Positions 33,879 through 42,789 of a stretch of DNA of 64,000 nt are shown piece after piece. The notes beneath the pieces are model-generated. The model was not told where the DNA came from. It ran no database searches and was given only the letters and a program-made list of their open reading frames with translations. The stretch covers positions 62,001 through 126,000 of the forward strand of contig JAKFDI010000036.1 in the NCBI GenBank assembly GCA_036676235.1. Reading direction: 5' to 3'. The first letter of the stretch is position 1, and every line of letters starts with the position of its first letter. The position numbers and the translations under genes are program-made. The stretch comes from JAKFDI01 sp036676235. GTDB lineage: Bacteria; Pseudomonadota; Gammaproteobacteria; Burkholderiales; Burkholderiaceae_C.

Positions 33879-34118
33879 ATGGACGACGACCTTCATTTCA
33901 GCCGCTACCGCGCGGAACACGCCCGCCGCCTTGACGCCGACTATCGCGCGTGGCTCGAAGAGCGCCGCTCGGCGAGCCAACGCGATGCGGCGCCGTCGAG
34001 CGCGACGACCGACGAACCCCGTGACGAGAGCCCGCTCGAATCGCTGGGCCGTGCGGTCTCCGAAACCGTGACCGGCACGCTGCCAGATGGTGGCCGGGGG
34101 ACCGGCAAGGCCCGCTGA
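33879..34118 (+). CDS. Small hydrophilic protein of unknown function
   Basis: A 79-residue charged protein beginning MDDDLHFSRYRAEHARRLDA and continuing DYRAWLEERRSASQ, then a disordered Ser/Glu-rich second half ending in GGRGTGKAR. The N-terminal half could be a single helix. Codon use resembles its neighbours and it lies 26 bp after the hydrolase gene in the same direction, so it is probably a real gene of that transcript. No family was recognised. Confidence 0.55.
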   Translation: MDDDLHFSRYRAEHARRLDADYRAWLEERRSASQRDAAPSSATTDEPRDESPLESLGRAVSETVTGTLPDGGRGTGKAR

Positions 34119-34261
34119 TCGACGTTCGATCGGGCTATGGCCGGCATTGAAAGAATGGCGGCTTGCACGCGCCGGTGCCGCACGTGCGGTCTCGGTGCCT
34201 ATGTCAGAATCGTCGCGCCCCTTGCCCTTCTCCGGCGGCGGCCACTGACCGAGGAACCTTC

Positions 34262-34591
34262 ATGAGCAGCGAACTGATCAAGCACACCACCGACTCCTCG
34301 TTCGACAGCGACGTCCTCAAGTCCGACAAGCCGGTGCTGGTCGACTACTGGGCCGAATGGTGCGGACCCTGCAAGATGATTGCCCCGATCCTCGACGAAG
34401 TGTCGAAGGACTACGACGGCCGGCTGCAGATCGCCAAGCTCAATGTCGACGAGAACCGGGACATTCCCGCCAAGTTCGGCATCCGCGGCATTCCCACGCT
34501 CATGCTGTTCAAGGATGGCCAGCTTGCCGCCACCAAAGTGGGCGCGCTGTCCAAGGCTCAGTTGACCGCCTTTCTCGACGGTCACCTATAA
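34262..34591 (+). CDS. trxA: Thioredoxin
   Basis: General cytoplasmic disulfide reductase. The 109-residue protein has the active site WAEWCGPCKMIAPIL near residue 32 and the cis-proline RGIPTLMLFKDG. A GAGGA Shine-Dalgarno stands seven bases before the ATG. The stop codon TAA lies inside a TATAAT that can serve as -10 for rho, the next gene; trxA-rho is the usual order in proteobacteria. Confidence 0.98.
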   Translation: MSSELIKHTTDSSFDSDVLKSDKPVLVDYWAEWCGPCKMIAPILDEVSKDYDGRLQIAKLNVDENRDIPAKFGIRGIPTLMLFKDGQLAATKVGALSKAQLTAFLDGHL

Positions 34592-34592
34592 T
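34587..34592 (+). promoter_or_regulatory. -10 box of the rho promoter overlapping the trxA stop
   Basis: TATAAT at 34587-34592 includes the TAA stop of trxA. Transcription from about 34599 would give a rho leader of about 250 nt. Confidence 0.5.
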
Positions 34593-34602
34593 CGCGCCAG
34601 TC

Positions 34603-34658
34603 GCTTCGAGCGGCCTCCTCTACTGCCCTGAGGGGCACCCGCTCGAAGCCCAGTTTTT
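34603..34658 (+). terminator. Hairpin with T-tract at the start of the rho leader
   Basis: GCTTCGAGCGG (34603-34613) and CCGCTCGAAGC (34639-34649) form a perfect 11-bp stem, with a smaller inner stem in the 25-nt loop. CCAG and TTTTT (34654-34658) follow. It can end trxA transcripts or, since a -10 box lies just upstream, attenuate rho. The T-tract begins four bases after the stem, so efficiency is uncertain. The rest of the leader to 34849 is GC-rich and shows nothing else. Confidence 0.6.
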
Positions 34659-34849
34659 GCCACCGCGCCCTGAAGCCTGACCGGCTTCGCAGCCTTCCAG
34701 GCAGCGCGCGGATTCGGCCTCCCACCCCAGCGTTCCCCTCTTTCGACGCAAGTTCTTCCGCACCAGCGGTCGAGCGGGTCCGGGTGAAGCCGAAACATCG
34801 GGCAATGGTCTTGGCAGACCGCGCCCCTCCCACCCCAGGGTTTTCGCCC

Positions 34850-36112
34850 ATGCATCTGTCAGAACTCAAAGCGATCCACGTGTCGGAGCTCATCACGATG
34901 GGCGAGGCGCTGGAGATCGAGAACGTCGCCCGCATGCGCAAGCAGGAGTTGATGTTCGCGATCATGAAGAAGCGCGCGAAGGCCGGCGAACAGGTGTTCG
35001 GCGACGGGGTGCTGGAGGTGCTGCCCGACGGTTTCGGCTTCCTGCGCTCGCCGGATGCCAGCTACATGGCGTCAACCGACGACATCTACCTGAGCCCGAG
35101 CCAGATCCGCCGCTTCAACCTGCACACGGGCGACGCCATCGAAGGCGAGGTGCGCGTGCCCAAGGACGGCGAACGCTACTTCGCGCTGGTGAAGGTCGAC
35201 CGCGTGAACGGCCTCACGCCCGAGGAGAGCAAGCACAAGATCATGTTCGAGAACTTGACGCCGCTCTTCCCGAAAGAGCAGTTCAAGCTTGAGCGCGACA
35301 TGAAGGGCGACGAGAACATCACCTCGCGCATCATCGACCTCATCGCGCCCATCGGCAAAGGCCAGCGCGCACTGCTGGTGGCCCAGCCCAAGACCGGCAA
35401 GACGGTGATGATGCAGCAGCTGGCGCATGCGCTGGTTGCCAACCACCCCGAGGTCTACCTGATCGTGCTGCTCGTCGACGAGCGGCCGGAAGAAGTGACC
35501 GAGATGCTGCGCACCGTGCGCGGCGAAGTCATCAGCTCCACCTTCGACGAGCCCGCCGCGCGCCACGTGCAGGTGGCCGAGATGGTGATCGAGCGCGCCA
35601 AGCGCCTGGTCGAGCTGAAGAAGGACGTGGTCATCCTGCTCGACTCCATCACCCGCCTCGCGCGTGCCTACAACAACGTGCTGCCGTCGTCCGGCAAGGT
35701 GCTCACCGGCGGCGTGGACGCCAATGCGCTGCAGCGCCCCAAGCGCTTCTTCGGCGCGGCGCGCAACGTCGAGGAAGGCGGCTCGCTCACCATCATCGGC
35801 ACAGCGCTCATCGACACCGGCAGCCGCATGGACGAGGTGATCTACGAAGAGTTCAAGGGCACCGGCAACTGCGAGATCCACCTCGATCGCCGCATGGCCG
35901 AGAAGCGCGTCTACCCCTCGATCCTGATCAACAAGAGTGGCACGCGGCGCGAGGAACTGCTGCTCAAGCCCGAAATCCTGCAGAAGACCTGGATCCTGCG
36001 AAAGCTGCTCTATCCGATGGACGAGATCGAGGCGATGGAATTCATCCTCGACAAGATGAAGTCGACGAAGAACAACCTCGACTTCTTCGACATGATGCGC
36101 CGGGGCGGCTAA
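34850..36112 (+). CDS. rho: Transcription termination factor Rho
   Basis: Hexameric RNA helicase that terminates transcription. The 420-residue protein has the N-terminal Rho domain (MHLSELKAIHVSELITMGEA, KQELMFAIMKKRAKAGE), the RNA-binding cold-shock-like part (DGFGFLRSPDASYMASTDDI), Walker A LVAQPKTGKTVMMQQ, Walker B DVVILLDSITRLARAYN and the Q/R-loop region. It has none of the N-terminal insertions seen in some phyla. The long leader suggests autogenous control as known for E. coli rho. Confidence 0.98.
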   Translation: MHLSELKAIHVSELITMGEALEIENVARMRKQELMFAIMKKRAKAGEQVFGDGVLEVLPDGFGFLRSPDASYMASTDDIYLSPSQIRRFNLHTGDAIEGEVRVPKDGERYFALVKVDRVNGLTPEESKHKIMFENLTPLFPKEQFKLERDMKGDENITSRIIDLIAPIGKGQRALLVAQPKTGKTVMMQQLAHALVANHPEVYLIVLLVDERPEEVTEMLRTVRGEVISSTFDEPAARHVQVAEMVIERAKRLVELKKDVVILLDSITRLARAYNNVLPSSGKVLTGGVDANALQRPKRFFGAARNVEEGGSLTIIGTALIDTGSRMDEVIYEEFKGTGNCEIHLDRRMAEKRVYPSILINKSGTRREELLLKPEILQKTWILRKLLYPMDEIEAMEFILDKMKSTKNNLDFFDMMRRGG

Positions 36113-36127
36113 CAGCTCCCTGCCCGC

Positions 36128-36133
36128 TATAAT
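36128..36133 (+). promoter_or_regulatory. -10 box upstream of rpmE
   Basis: TATAAT, 75 bp before the rpmE ATG in the 96-bp rho-rpmE gap, indicates an independent promoter. Confidence 0.5.
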
Positions 36134-36208
36134 TCGCGGTTTTCCGCTTCCGGCAAGTGCGTCGAACGGTTCGACGTGGCTCCCGAACATCCAGCGCAGA
36201 GGTTTCGC

Positions 36209-36469
36209 ATGAAAGAAGGCATTCACCCCACGTACCGCGACGTCTGTTTCGTCGACCTGTCCAACGGCTTCAAGTTCGTGACGCGCTCTTGCGCGCAGTC
36301 CAAGGAAACCGTGAAGATGGAAGACGGCCGTGAGCTGCCGCTCTTCAAGCTGGAAACCACGAGCGAATCGCATCCCTTCTACACCGGCACGCAAAAGAGC
36401 ATCGACTCGCTGGGTGGCCGCGTCGAGAAGTTCCGCAACAAGTTCGCGCGCGTTGGCCTCAAGAAGTAA
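36209..36469 (+). CDS. rpmE2: 50S ribosomal protein L31, zinc-free type B
   Basis: Large-subunit protein bridging to the 30S head. The 86-residue protein begins MKEGIHPTYRDVCFVDLSNG and has the conserved ESHPFYTGTQK and GGRVEKFRNKFAR. The CxC...CxxC zinc ribbon of type A L31 is missing; the two cysteines present are not arranged for zinc. It therefore belongs to the type B (YkgM-like) group even though it sits in the rho-rpmE position usually held by type A in enterobacteria. A strong terminator follows. Confidence 0.93.
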   Translation: MKEGIHPTYRDVCFVDLSNGFKFVTRSCAQSKETVKMEDGRELPLFKLETTSESHPFYTGTQKSIDSLGGRVEKFRNKFARVGLKK

Positions 36470-36493
36470 GCCGGCGTCGCCGGCCCCGAAGAA

Positions 36494-36516
36494 GGCAGCT
36501 GCGGCTGCCTTTTTTG
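36494..36516 (+). terminator. Rho-independent terminator after rpmE
   Basis: GGCAGC (36494-36499), loop TGCG and GCTGCC (36504-36509) are followed by TTTTTT. Confidence 0.9.
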
Positions 36517-36597
36517 TTGCCTGATCCGTGTGATCGGGTCCGTGGCCTGCTCGCGCTCGTGCGGCATCATTGCCATTGCTCCGCGCTCTTCGCCGTC

Positions 36598-38268
36598 TTG
36601 AACTCGCCCAACCCCGCCCTTGTCACCCAGCGTGCCGCGCAGCGCCTGCCGCGTGCGGCGCTGCTGCTGTTCTGCGCGGCCTACGTGCTGCCCGGGCTGT
36701 TCGGCCGCGATCCGTGGCGCAATGCCGATGTCACCGCCTTCGGTTTCATGGCGAGCATCGCCGAAGGCCGCTCGGGCTGGCTGAGCCCCGCGGTGGCCGG
36801 CCTGCCGGCCGAGCCGGCGCTGCTGCCGTATTGGCTGGGCGCGGTCTTCATCCAGTGGTTCGGTCCCTGGCTCGGTGCACCTGTCGCCGCACGCCTGCCG
36901 TTCGCGCTGCTGCTCGTGCTGGTGCTGGCCTTCACCTGGTACAGCGCCTACCACCTCGCGCGCACGGAGGCGGCACGCCCGCTGCCCTTCGCCTTCGGCG
37001 GCGAGGCGGACCCGGTCGACTACGCCCGCGCCATTGCCGACGGCGCACTGCTCGCGGTCATCGCGACCCTGGGATTGCTGCTGCTCGGCCACGAGACGAC
37101 ACCCGAACTCGCGCAATTGGCAGGCGTGTCGCTGTTCCTGTACGCGATGGCGGCGAGCCATCACCGGCGCTGGCGCGCGCGCGCGGCGCTCATGCTGTCG
37201 CTGCCCGCACTGGCTGCCAGCGGCGCGCCCAATGTTGCCGCAGCGCTCGGCGCGGCGGGTGTCCTGATCGCCTTGTGGTCGCGCCCCCTGGGTGCCGGTC
37301 TCCTCTGGGCGTGGATCGCAGGGGCGACGGCGGCGAGTGCGGTGGTGGCTACGGTTCTCGGCGCGTGGAGCTGGCGGATGGAAATCGCCACCACGTCGGA
37401 CCCGTGGCTGAGCATCGGCAAGCAGGTGATCTGGTTCACCTGGCCTTCATGGCCGCTGGCTTGCTGGACGTTGTGGCGCTGGCGGCGCCAGCTCAAGCAG
37501 CCTCACATCGCCCTGCCGCTCGGCTGCGTGCTGGTCGCGCTCGCAACCTGGTTGCTGTTGGGTGGAAACGACCGCGCGCTGATGCTCGCGCTGCCGCCAC
37601 TGGCCGTGCTGGCGGCGTTCGCGCTGCCCACGCTGCAGCGAAGCACCGCGGCGGCCATCGACTGGTTCTCGGTGTTCTTCTTCTCGATCTGCGCGCTGGC
37701 GATCTGGGTGATCTATGCCGCCATGCATACCGGCGTTCCGGCCAAGCCCGCGGCCAACGTGGCGCGGCTGGTGCCGGGTTTCATTCCCGTGTTCCAGCCG
37801 ATCGAGCTGGCATTCGCGGTGCTCGCGACGCTGGCCTGGATCGCACTCGTCCAATGGCGCACGGGCCGCAACCGTCACCCGCTGTGGAAGAGCCTCGTGC
37901 TGCCGGCCAGCGGTGTGGCGCTGTCGTGGCTGCTGCTCATGACGCTGTGGCTGCCGCTGTTCGACTACGCCCGCAGCTACGGCCCGCTGATGGCGCGTCT
38001 GGCGTTTCACCTGCCAACGAACGCCTGCGTGGCCGCCGTGAACGTGTCGCGCTCACAGCTCGCGGCGATGGAGTTCACGGCTTCGTACCACCTCGATGCC
38101 GCCACGCCGCTTGCCTCCACGCCCTGCGATTGGCTGGTGCGTGTGGACCCGCCCCGCAGCCGGCGGGCCGCGCCTTCGGGCTGGCGCGAAGTCGCGCGCG
38201 AACCTCGCCTGACCCGACGCGATGAAGTGACGGTGATCTTTCGCCGCGAGAACGCCGACAAGCGCTGA
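36598..38268 (+). CDS. Membrane glycosyltransferase-like protein (ArnT/GT39-like)
   Basis: A polytopic inner-membrane protein of about 556 residues with ten or more hydrophobic segments. The N-terminal luminal loop FGRDPWRNADVTAFGFMASI resembles the acidic catalytic loop of GT-C enzymes such as ArnT and PMT, and LLPYWLGAVFIQWFGPWLG follows as in that family. The C-terminal soluble part ends ...RRDEVTVIFRRENADKR. Dolichyl- or undecaprenyl-phosphate sugar transfer is the likely reaction, inferred from fold only. The start is unclear: TTG 36598 is chosen, GTG 36559 is possible, and longer frames run into the terminator. It converges with phoR. Confidence 0.7.
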   Translation: MNSPNPALVTQRAAQRLPRAALLLFCAAYVLPGLFGRDPWRNADVTAFGFMASIAEGRSGWLSPAVAGLPAEPALLPYWLGAVFIQWFGPWLGAPVAARLPFALLLVLVLAFTWYSAYHLARTEAARPLPFAFGGEADPVDYARAIADGALLAVIATLGLLLLGHETTPELAQLAGVSLFLYAMAASHHRRWRARAALMLSLPALAASGAPNVAAALGAAGVLIALWSRPLGAGLLWAWIAGATAASAVVATVLGAWSWRMEIATTSDPWLSIGKQVIWFTWPSWPLACWTLWRWRRQLKQPHIALPLGCVLVALATWLLLGGNDRALMLALPPLAVLAAFALPTLQRSTAAAIDWFSVFFFSICALAIWVIYAAMHTGVPAKPAANVARLVPGFIPVFQPIELAFAVLATLAWIALVQWRTGRNRHPLWKSLVLPASGVALSWLLLMTLWLPLFDYARSYGPLMARLAFHLPTNACVAAVNVSRSQLAAMEFTASYHLDAATPLASTPCDWLVRVDPPRSRRAAPSGWREVAREPRLTRRDEVTVIFRRENADKR

Positions 38269-38281
38269 GCAGCGAATCGCG

Positions 38282-39649
38282 TCAGCTGGCGTTCGCGCGG
38301 TCGAGCCGGACCTCGTCGCCGGAGAGGCCGGCCGCCGAGACCGTGCCTCGAACGCGCGCTGCGGGAAACACCAGCTTGAAGCGCGAGCCCTTGCCGGGTT
38401 CGCTGCTCAGCTCGAGTTCACCCCCGTGGCGCTGGACCACATGCTTGACGATGGACAGCCCCAGACCCGTGCCGCCAGTGTCGCGTGAGCGGCTGCCGTC
38501 CACGCGATAGAAGCGCTCGCTCAGCCGCGACAAGTGCTCGCGCGCGATGCCGATACCCGAATCGTGGACCTCGAGTTCGCCGGCGCCATCCGCACGAACG
38601 CTCCAGCGCAGATCGACGCTGCCGCCGGCCGGCGTGTAGCGCACCGCGTTGTTGGCGAGGTTGCCGAGCGCGCTGAGCAATTCCGCCTCGGCGCCCGCGA
38701 TCTCGGCGCCACCCGCATCGCTCGCGCCGATGCGGTGCCGGCCAGCCGACAGCGCCTCGGCGTCGGCCCGCACCTGCGTCAGCAGCCGCGCCACCGATAC
38801 CCAGCGCTCGGCTGTGGGCGGTGGGCTGCCCTCGAGTTGTGCGAGCGTGAGCAGGTCGCCCACGAGCGTCTGCATGCGCTGGGCCTGCTGCGACATCAGT
38901 TCGAGCACGCGGCGGCGCTCCACGTCGGTGAGCGGCAGCGTGCCCATCGTCTCGATGAAGCCGGCCAGCACCGTGAGCGGCGTGCGAATCTCGTGCGACA
39001 CGTTGGCCACGAAGTCGCGCCGCATGCCGTCGTGGCGCTCGCGTTCGGTGATGTCCTGCGACAGCAGCAGCATCTGCCCTTCGCCGTACGGACGCAACAG
39101 CACCGAGAGCGTCGCGAACGCGCTCGCGCCCGCCATGTGCACGGGCTCGTCGAACGCGCCGCCCTGCAGGTAGGCCACGAAGGCCGGCGCGCGCAGCAGG
39201 TTGGTCACACGCTGGCGGCGGTCGCGCTGAGGGTCGATGCCGAAATGATCGGCCGCGACCGCATTGCACCATTCGATCTGCTCGTTGGCGTCGAGCAGCA
39301 TCACGCCGTTGGGCGACGCTTCGATGGCCGAGAGAAAGTGATCGAGCCGCGCATGCTCGGTCTCGACGCGCCGCTCGAGCGCGCGCACCGAGCGCTCGAC
39401 GCGATAGCCCACCTCGCCCCAGAAGCCCGCATCGCGCGGGGCGTCGCCCTCATGCTGGCGGCGCAGCCACTGCATCAGGCGGTGGGCGCGCAAGGCATCG
39501 CGCAGGGCATAGAGCAAGGCGCCGACGGCCGCACCCACAAGGGCTCCGACCAGCGGCGCCTGCAAGGCCGCACCGCCGGCGGCACCGGCGAGCCCGCCCA
39601 CCGCCACGGCCAGAACCGCAACGAACAGCCGGGAGAACAACCAGTCCAT
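38282..39649 (-). CDS. phoR: Phosphate regulon sensor histidine kinase PhoR
   Basis: Membrane sensor kinase that phosphorylates PhoB under phosphate limitation, controlled by PhoU and the Pst transporter. Two N-terminal hydrophobic helices (FVAVLAVAVGGLAGAAGG, LVGALVGAAVGALLYAL) lead to a linker and a PAS domain (AIEASPNGVMLLDANEQIEW). The dimerisation motif NVSHEIRTPLTVLAGF holds the phospho-accepting histidine, and the ATPase part has N (LANNAVRYT), G1 (DSGIGIA) and G2 (GGTGLGLSIVKHV) boxes. The length of 455 is normal. It is 13 bp after phoB in the pst-pho cluster. Confidence 0.96.
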   Translation of the reverse strand: MDWLFSRLFVAVLAVAVGGLAGAAGGAALQAPLVGALVGAAVGALLYALRDALRAHRLMQWLRRQHEGDAPRDAGFWGEVGYRVERSVRALERRVETEHARLDHFLSAIEASPNGVMLLDANEQIEWCNAVAADHFGIDPQRDRRQRVTNLLRAPAFVAYLQGGAFDEPVHMAGASAFATLSVLLRPYGEGQMLLLSQDITERERHDGMRRDFVANVSHEIRTPLTVLAGFIETMGTLPLTDVERRRVLELMSQQAQRMQTLVGDLLTLAQLEGSPPPTAERWVSVARLLTQVRADAEALSAGRHRIGASDAGGAEIAGAEAELLSALGNLANNAVRYTPAGGSVDLRWSVRADGAGELEVHDSGIGIAREHLSRLSERFYRVDGSRSRDTGGTGLGLSIVKHVVQRHGGELELSSEPGKGSRFKLVFPAARVRGTVSAAGLSGDEVRLDRANAS

Positions 39650-39662
39650 GCGCGAAGGCGAC

Positions 39663-40364
39663 TCAGCTCGAGAGCGCCTGCACCTGTTGCGTGAAACGGT
39701 AGCCGGCGCCGCGCACCGTCTCGATCATGCGCGACGCGCCGGCCGGCTCGAGCGCTTCGCGCAGGCGCTTGACGTGCACGTCCACCGTGCGCTCCTCGAT
39801 GAACACATGGTCGCCCCACACGCGGTCGAGCAGCTGGGCGCGGCTGTGCACGCGTTCCGGATGCGTCATGAAGAAGTGCAGCAGCCGGAACTCGGTCGGG
39901 CCGACACGCAGTTCGCGCTCGCCGCGCGATACGCGGCGTGTGCCGGGATCGAGCGTCAGGCCGCCGATCTCCACCGCGGTGTCCAGCGCTTCGGGCGCCT
40001 TGCGGCGCAGCACCGCGCGAATGCGCGCCAGCAGCTCCTGCGTGGAAAACGGCTTGACGAGGTAGTCGTCCGCGCCGGCGTCGAGCCCGGCGATCTTGTC
40101 GGCCTCTTCAGCGCGTGCCGTCAACATGATGATCGGCAACTCGCGCATGCGCGCCTGCGAACGCCAGCGCTTGGCGAGCACCAGGCCGGAATGGCCGGGC
40201 AGCATCCAGTCGAGCACCACCAGATCGGGCAGCACCTGGTCGACCTCGGTCTGTGCCTGCTCGGCCGTGGCCGCGAGCGTGACTTCATAGCCGGCGTGGC
40301 GCAGGTTGATGGCGATCAGCTCGGCAATGGCCGATTCGTCTTCGACAACAAGAATTCGGCTCAA
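39663..40364 (-). CDS. phoB: Phosphate regulon response regulator PhoB
   Basis: OmpR-type DNA-binding regulator that activates Pho boxes, including those before pstS. The receiver has the acidic pair VVEDESA, phospho-acceptor PDLVVLDWMLPGHSG and the KPFSTQELLARIRAV lysine. The winged-helix domain shows GPTEFRLLHFFMTHPERV and VDVHVKRLREALE. The start is TTG at 40364 preceded by GGGGGA; no ATG is near. phoU ends 16 bp upstream. Confidence 0.97.
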   Translation of the reverse strand: MSRILVVEDESAIAELIAINLRHAGYEVTLAATAEQAQTEVDQVLPDLVVLDWMLPGHSGLVLAKRWRSQARMRELPIIMLTARAEEADKIAGLDAGADDYLVKPFSTQELLARIRAVLRRKAPEALDTAVEIGGLTLDPGTRRVSRGERELRVGPTEFRLLHFFMTHPERVHSRAQLLDRVWGDHVFIEERTVDVHVKRLREALEPAGASRMIETVRGAGYRFTQQVQALSS

Positions 40365-40380
40365 CTTCGATTCCCCCGAT

Positions 40381-41085
40381 TCAACGCACGATCGATTCGA
40401 CCGTGGCCACCGAGTTGTGGCGTACGTCCGTGCCCTTGACCACGTAGATGATCACCTCGGCCAGGTTCTTCGCGTGGTCGCCCACGCGCTCGATCGCCTT
40501 GGCCACGAACACGAGGTCGATGCTGGCCGAGATGGTGCGCGGGTCTTCCATCATGAAGGTGATGAGCTTGCGCATCAGGCCGTCGAACTCCTGGTCGATC
40601 TGGTCGTCCTGCTTGAGCACGTCCAGCGCCTGCTCGACGTCGAGCCGCGCGAAGGCGTCGAGCGCACGCCGCAGTTGCTTGATGGCGAGTTCGCACTCGA
40701 ACGCGAGGTCGGACACCGGCAGGCGCATGCGGCTGGACACTCCGGTGTTGATGAGCCGCTGCACCGTGCGCGCGATGCGCGCCGCCTCGTCGCCCACGCG
40801 CTCGAGGTTGGCAATGGCCTTGCTGATGGCGATCAGCAGGCGCAGGTCGCGCGCGGTCGGCTGGCGGCGCGCGATGATGGTGGAGAGATCGCGATCGATC
40901 TCCATTTCCATCGTGTTGACGCGCTCTTCGCGCACCAGCACCTCCGAGGCGAGTTCGCCGCTGAAGTGGGTCAGCGCCTCTACCGCGTGCGCCACCTGCG
41001 ACTCGACCAGGCCGCCCATTTCGAGCACGCGCGTGGAGATGCCGCTGAGTTCGGCATCGAACTGGGTCGACAGATGCTTGTCCAT
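40381..41085 (-). CDS. phoU: Phosphate transport regulator PhoU
   Basis: Cytoplasmic protein linking PstSCAB activity to PhoR and keeping it silent in high phosphate. The 234-residue protein consists of two repeats of a three-helix bundle with metal-binding-like sequences EMEIDRDLSTIIARRQPTA and NLERVGDEAARIARTV, repeated as KAIERVGDHAKNLAEVIIY. It lies 29 bp after pstB. Confidence 0.97.
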   Translation of the reverse strand: MDKHLSTQFDAELSGISTRVLEMGGLVESQVAHAVEALTHFSGELASEVLVREERVNTMEMEIDRDLSTIIARRQPTARDLRLLIAISKAIANLERVGDEAARIARTVQRLINTGVSSRMRLPVSDLAFECELAIKQLRRALDAFARLDVEQALDVLKQDDQIDQEFDGLMRKLITFMMEDPRTISASIDLVFVAKAIERVGDHAKNLAEVIIYVVKGTDVRHNSVATVESIVR

Positions 41086-41114
41086 GTCTGGTCTCCTGAG
41101 TGCTGGGCGGCGCT

Positions 41115-41909
41115 TCAGCCGAAGCGGCCGGTGATGTAGTCCTCGGTGTCCTTCTTCTTCGGCTTCATGAAAAGCTCCGAAGTCGGGCCGAACTCGATGA
41201 GATCGCCGAGGTACATGTAGGCGGTGTAGTCGGACGTGCGAGCCGCCTGCTGCATGTTGTGCGTGACGATGACCACCGTGTATTCGTTCTTCAGCTCGTG
41301 GATCAGCTCCTCGATCTTGCCGGTGGAGATGGGGTCGAGCGCCGAACAGGGTTCATCGAGCAGCAGCACCTCGGGCTTGATGGCGATGCCTCGCGCGATG
41401 CACAGCCGCTGCTGCTGGCCGCCCGAGAGGCCCGAGCCGCTCTGGTTGAGCTTGTCCTTCACCTCGGACCAGAGCGCCGCCTTCTTGAGCGCCCACTCGA
41501 CGCGCTCGTCCATCTCGATGCGCGGCAGCGTCTCGAACAGCCGCACGCCGAAGGCGATGTTGTCGTAGATCGACATGGGGAACGGTGTGGGCTTCTGGAA
41601 GACCATGCCGACCTTCGCGCGGATCAGCGACACGTCTCTGCGCGACTTCAGCACGTTCTCGCCATCGAGCAGGATCTCGCCTTCGGCGCGCTGCTCGGGA
41701 TACAGCTCGAACATGCGGTTGAAGGTGCGCAGCAGCGTCGATTTGCCGCAACCCGACGGGCCGATGAAGGCGGTGACCTTCTTCTCGGGAATGTCGAGGT
41801 TGACGCGCTTGAGCGCCTGAAAGCTGCCGTAGTAGAAGCTCAGGTCACGCACTGCCAGCTTGACCTTTTCGGTGGCGGGCAGTTGGGTCATGGTGTCCAT
41901 CGGCGACAT
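41115..41909 (-). CDS. pstB: Phosphate ABC transporter ATP-binding protein PstB
   Basis: ATPase of the high-affinity phosphate importer. Walker A is GPSGCGKSTLLRTFNRM, the signature is GSGLSGGQQQRLCIARGIA and Walker B EVLLLDEPCSALDP, followed by VTHNMQQAARTSDYTAYM. The ATG at 41909 has GGAGA five bases upstream; two further ATGs lie within the first seven codons. The protein is 264 residues and ends in YITGRFG as usual. Confidence 0.98.
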   Translation of the reverse strand: MSPMDTMTQLPATEKVKLAVRDLSFYYGSFQALKRVNLDIPEKKVTAFIGPSGCGKSTLLRTFNRMFELYPEQRAEGEILLDGENVLKSRRDVSLIRAKVGMVFQKPTPFPMSIYDNIAFGVRLFETLPRIEMDERVEWALKKAALWSEVKDKLNQSGSGLSGGQQQRLCIARGIAIKPEVLLLDEPCSALDPISTGKIEELIHELKNEYTVVIVTHNMQQAARTSDYTAYMYLGDLIEFGPTSELFMKPKKKDTEDYITGRFG

Positions 41910-41922
41910 CGCTTCTCCGTAT

Positions 41923-42789
41923 TCAATGCTTGTTGCGGAACAACACCCGCGCGAGGATGTTCAGGGCGAGCACGCCCACCGTGATCAGCAGCACGCCGGC
42001 CCAGGCAAGCTTCTGCCAGTTCTCGTACGGGCTCATCGCGAACTTGAAGATGGTGACGGGCAGGCTTGCCATCGGCGCCGTCAGGTCGGATGTCCAGAAC
42101 TGGTTGGACAGCGCGGTGAACAGCAGCGGTGCCGTCTCGCCCGCGATGCGCGCGAAGGCGAGCAGCACGCCCGTCATCACGCCCGCCCGCGCCGCCTTGA
42201 GCGTGACGCTCGAGATCACCCGCCACTTCGGCGTGCCGAGCGCATAGGCCGCCTCGCGCAGTGAGTTCGGAATCAGCGAGAGCATGTTCTCGGTGGTGCG
42301 TATCACCACCGGGATGACGATCAGCGTCAGCGCCAGCACGCCCGCGAGCGCCGAGAAGCTGTGCATCGGCGCCACGACCACCGCATAGATGAACAGGCCG
42401 ATGACGATGGACGGCGCCGACAGCAGGATGTCGTTGATGAAGCGCGTGGAGCTGCCGAGCCAACCCTTCTGGCCGTATTCGGCGAGGTAGATGCCGGCCA
42501 TCACGCCGATCGGCGTGCCCAGCAGCGTGGCAAGCGACACCATCACCAGCGAGCCGAAGATGGCATTGGCCAGGCCGCCGGTCTCGGCCATCGGCGGCGG
42601 CGTCATCTCGGTGAAGGTGGCAAGCGCCAGGCCGCTGAAGCCGAGGCGAAAGATCTCGATCAGGATCCATACCAGCCAGAACACGCCGAAGGCCATGGCC
42701 GCGAGGGCCAGCGCGAGCGCCACCCGGTTGACGAGCTTGCGCCGCCGGTGCTTGGCAAGGCGCGGGTCGATTGCGGTCGTCGCGTTCAT
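41923..42789 (-). CDS. pstA: Phosphate ABC transporter permease PstA
   Basis: Inner-membrane permease with six hydrophobic segments. The EAA-type cytoplasmic loop REAAYALGTPKWRVISSVTL contacts PstB. The 288-residue length is normal. The ATG overlaps the pstC stop (ATGA, 42786-42789) and pstB follows after 13 bp. Confidence 0.97.
   Translation of the reverse strand: MNATTAIDPRLAKHRRRKLVNRVALALALAAMAFGVFWLVWILIEIFRLGFSGLALATFTEMTPPPMAETGGLANAIFGSLVMVSLATLLGTPIGVMAGIYLAEYGQKGWLGSSTRFINDILLSAPSIVIGLFIYAVVVAPMHSFSALAGVLALTLIVIPVVIRTTENMLSLIPNSLREAAYALGTPKWRVISSVTLKAARAGVMTGVLLAFARIAGETAPLLFTALSNQFWTSDLTAPMASLPVTIFKFAMSPYENWQKLAWAGVLLITVGVLALNILARVLFRNKH

Noticed and set aside
34117..34131. GATCGA-CGT-TCGATC dyad before trxA
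   Set aside because: A short perfect dyad without T-tract or promoter relation; chance is likely in GC-rich sequence with palindromic tetramers.
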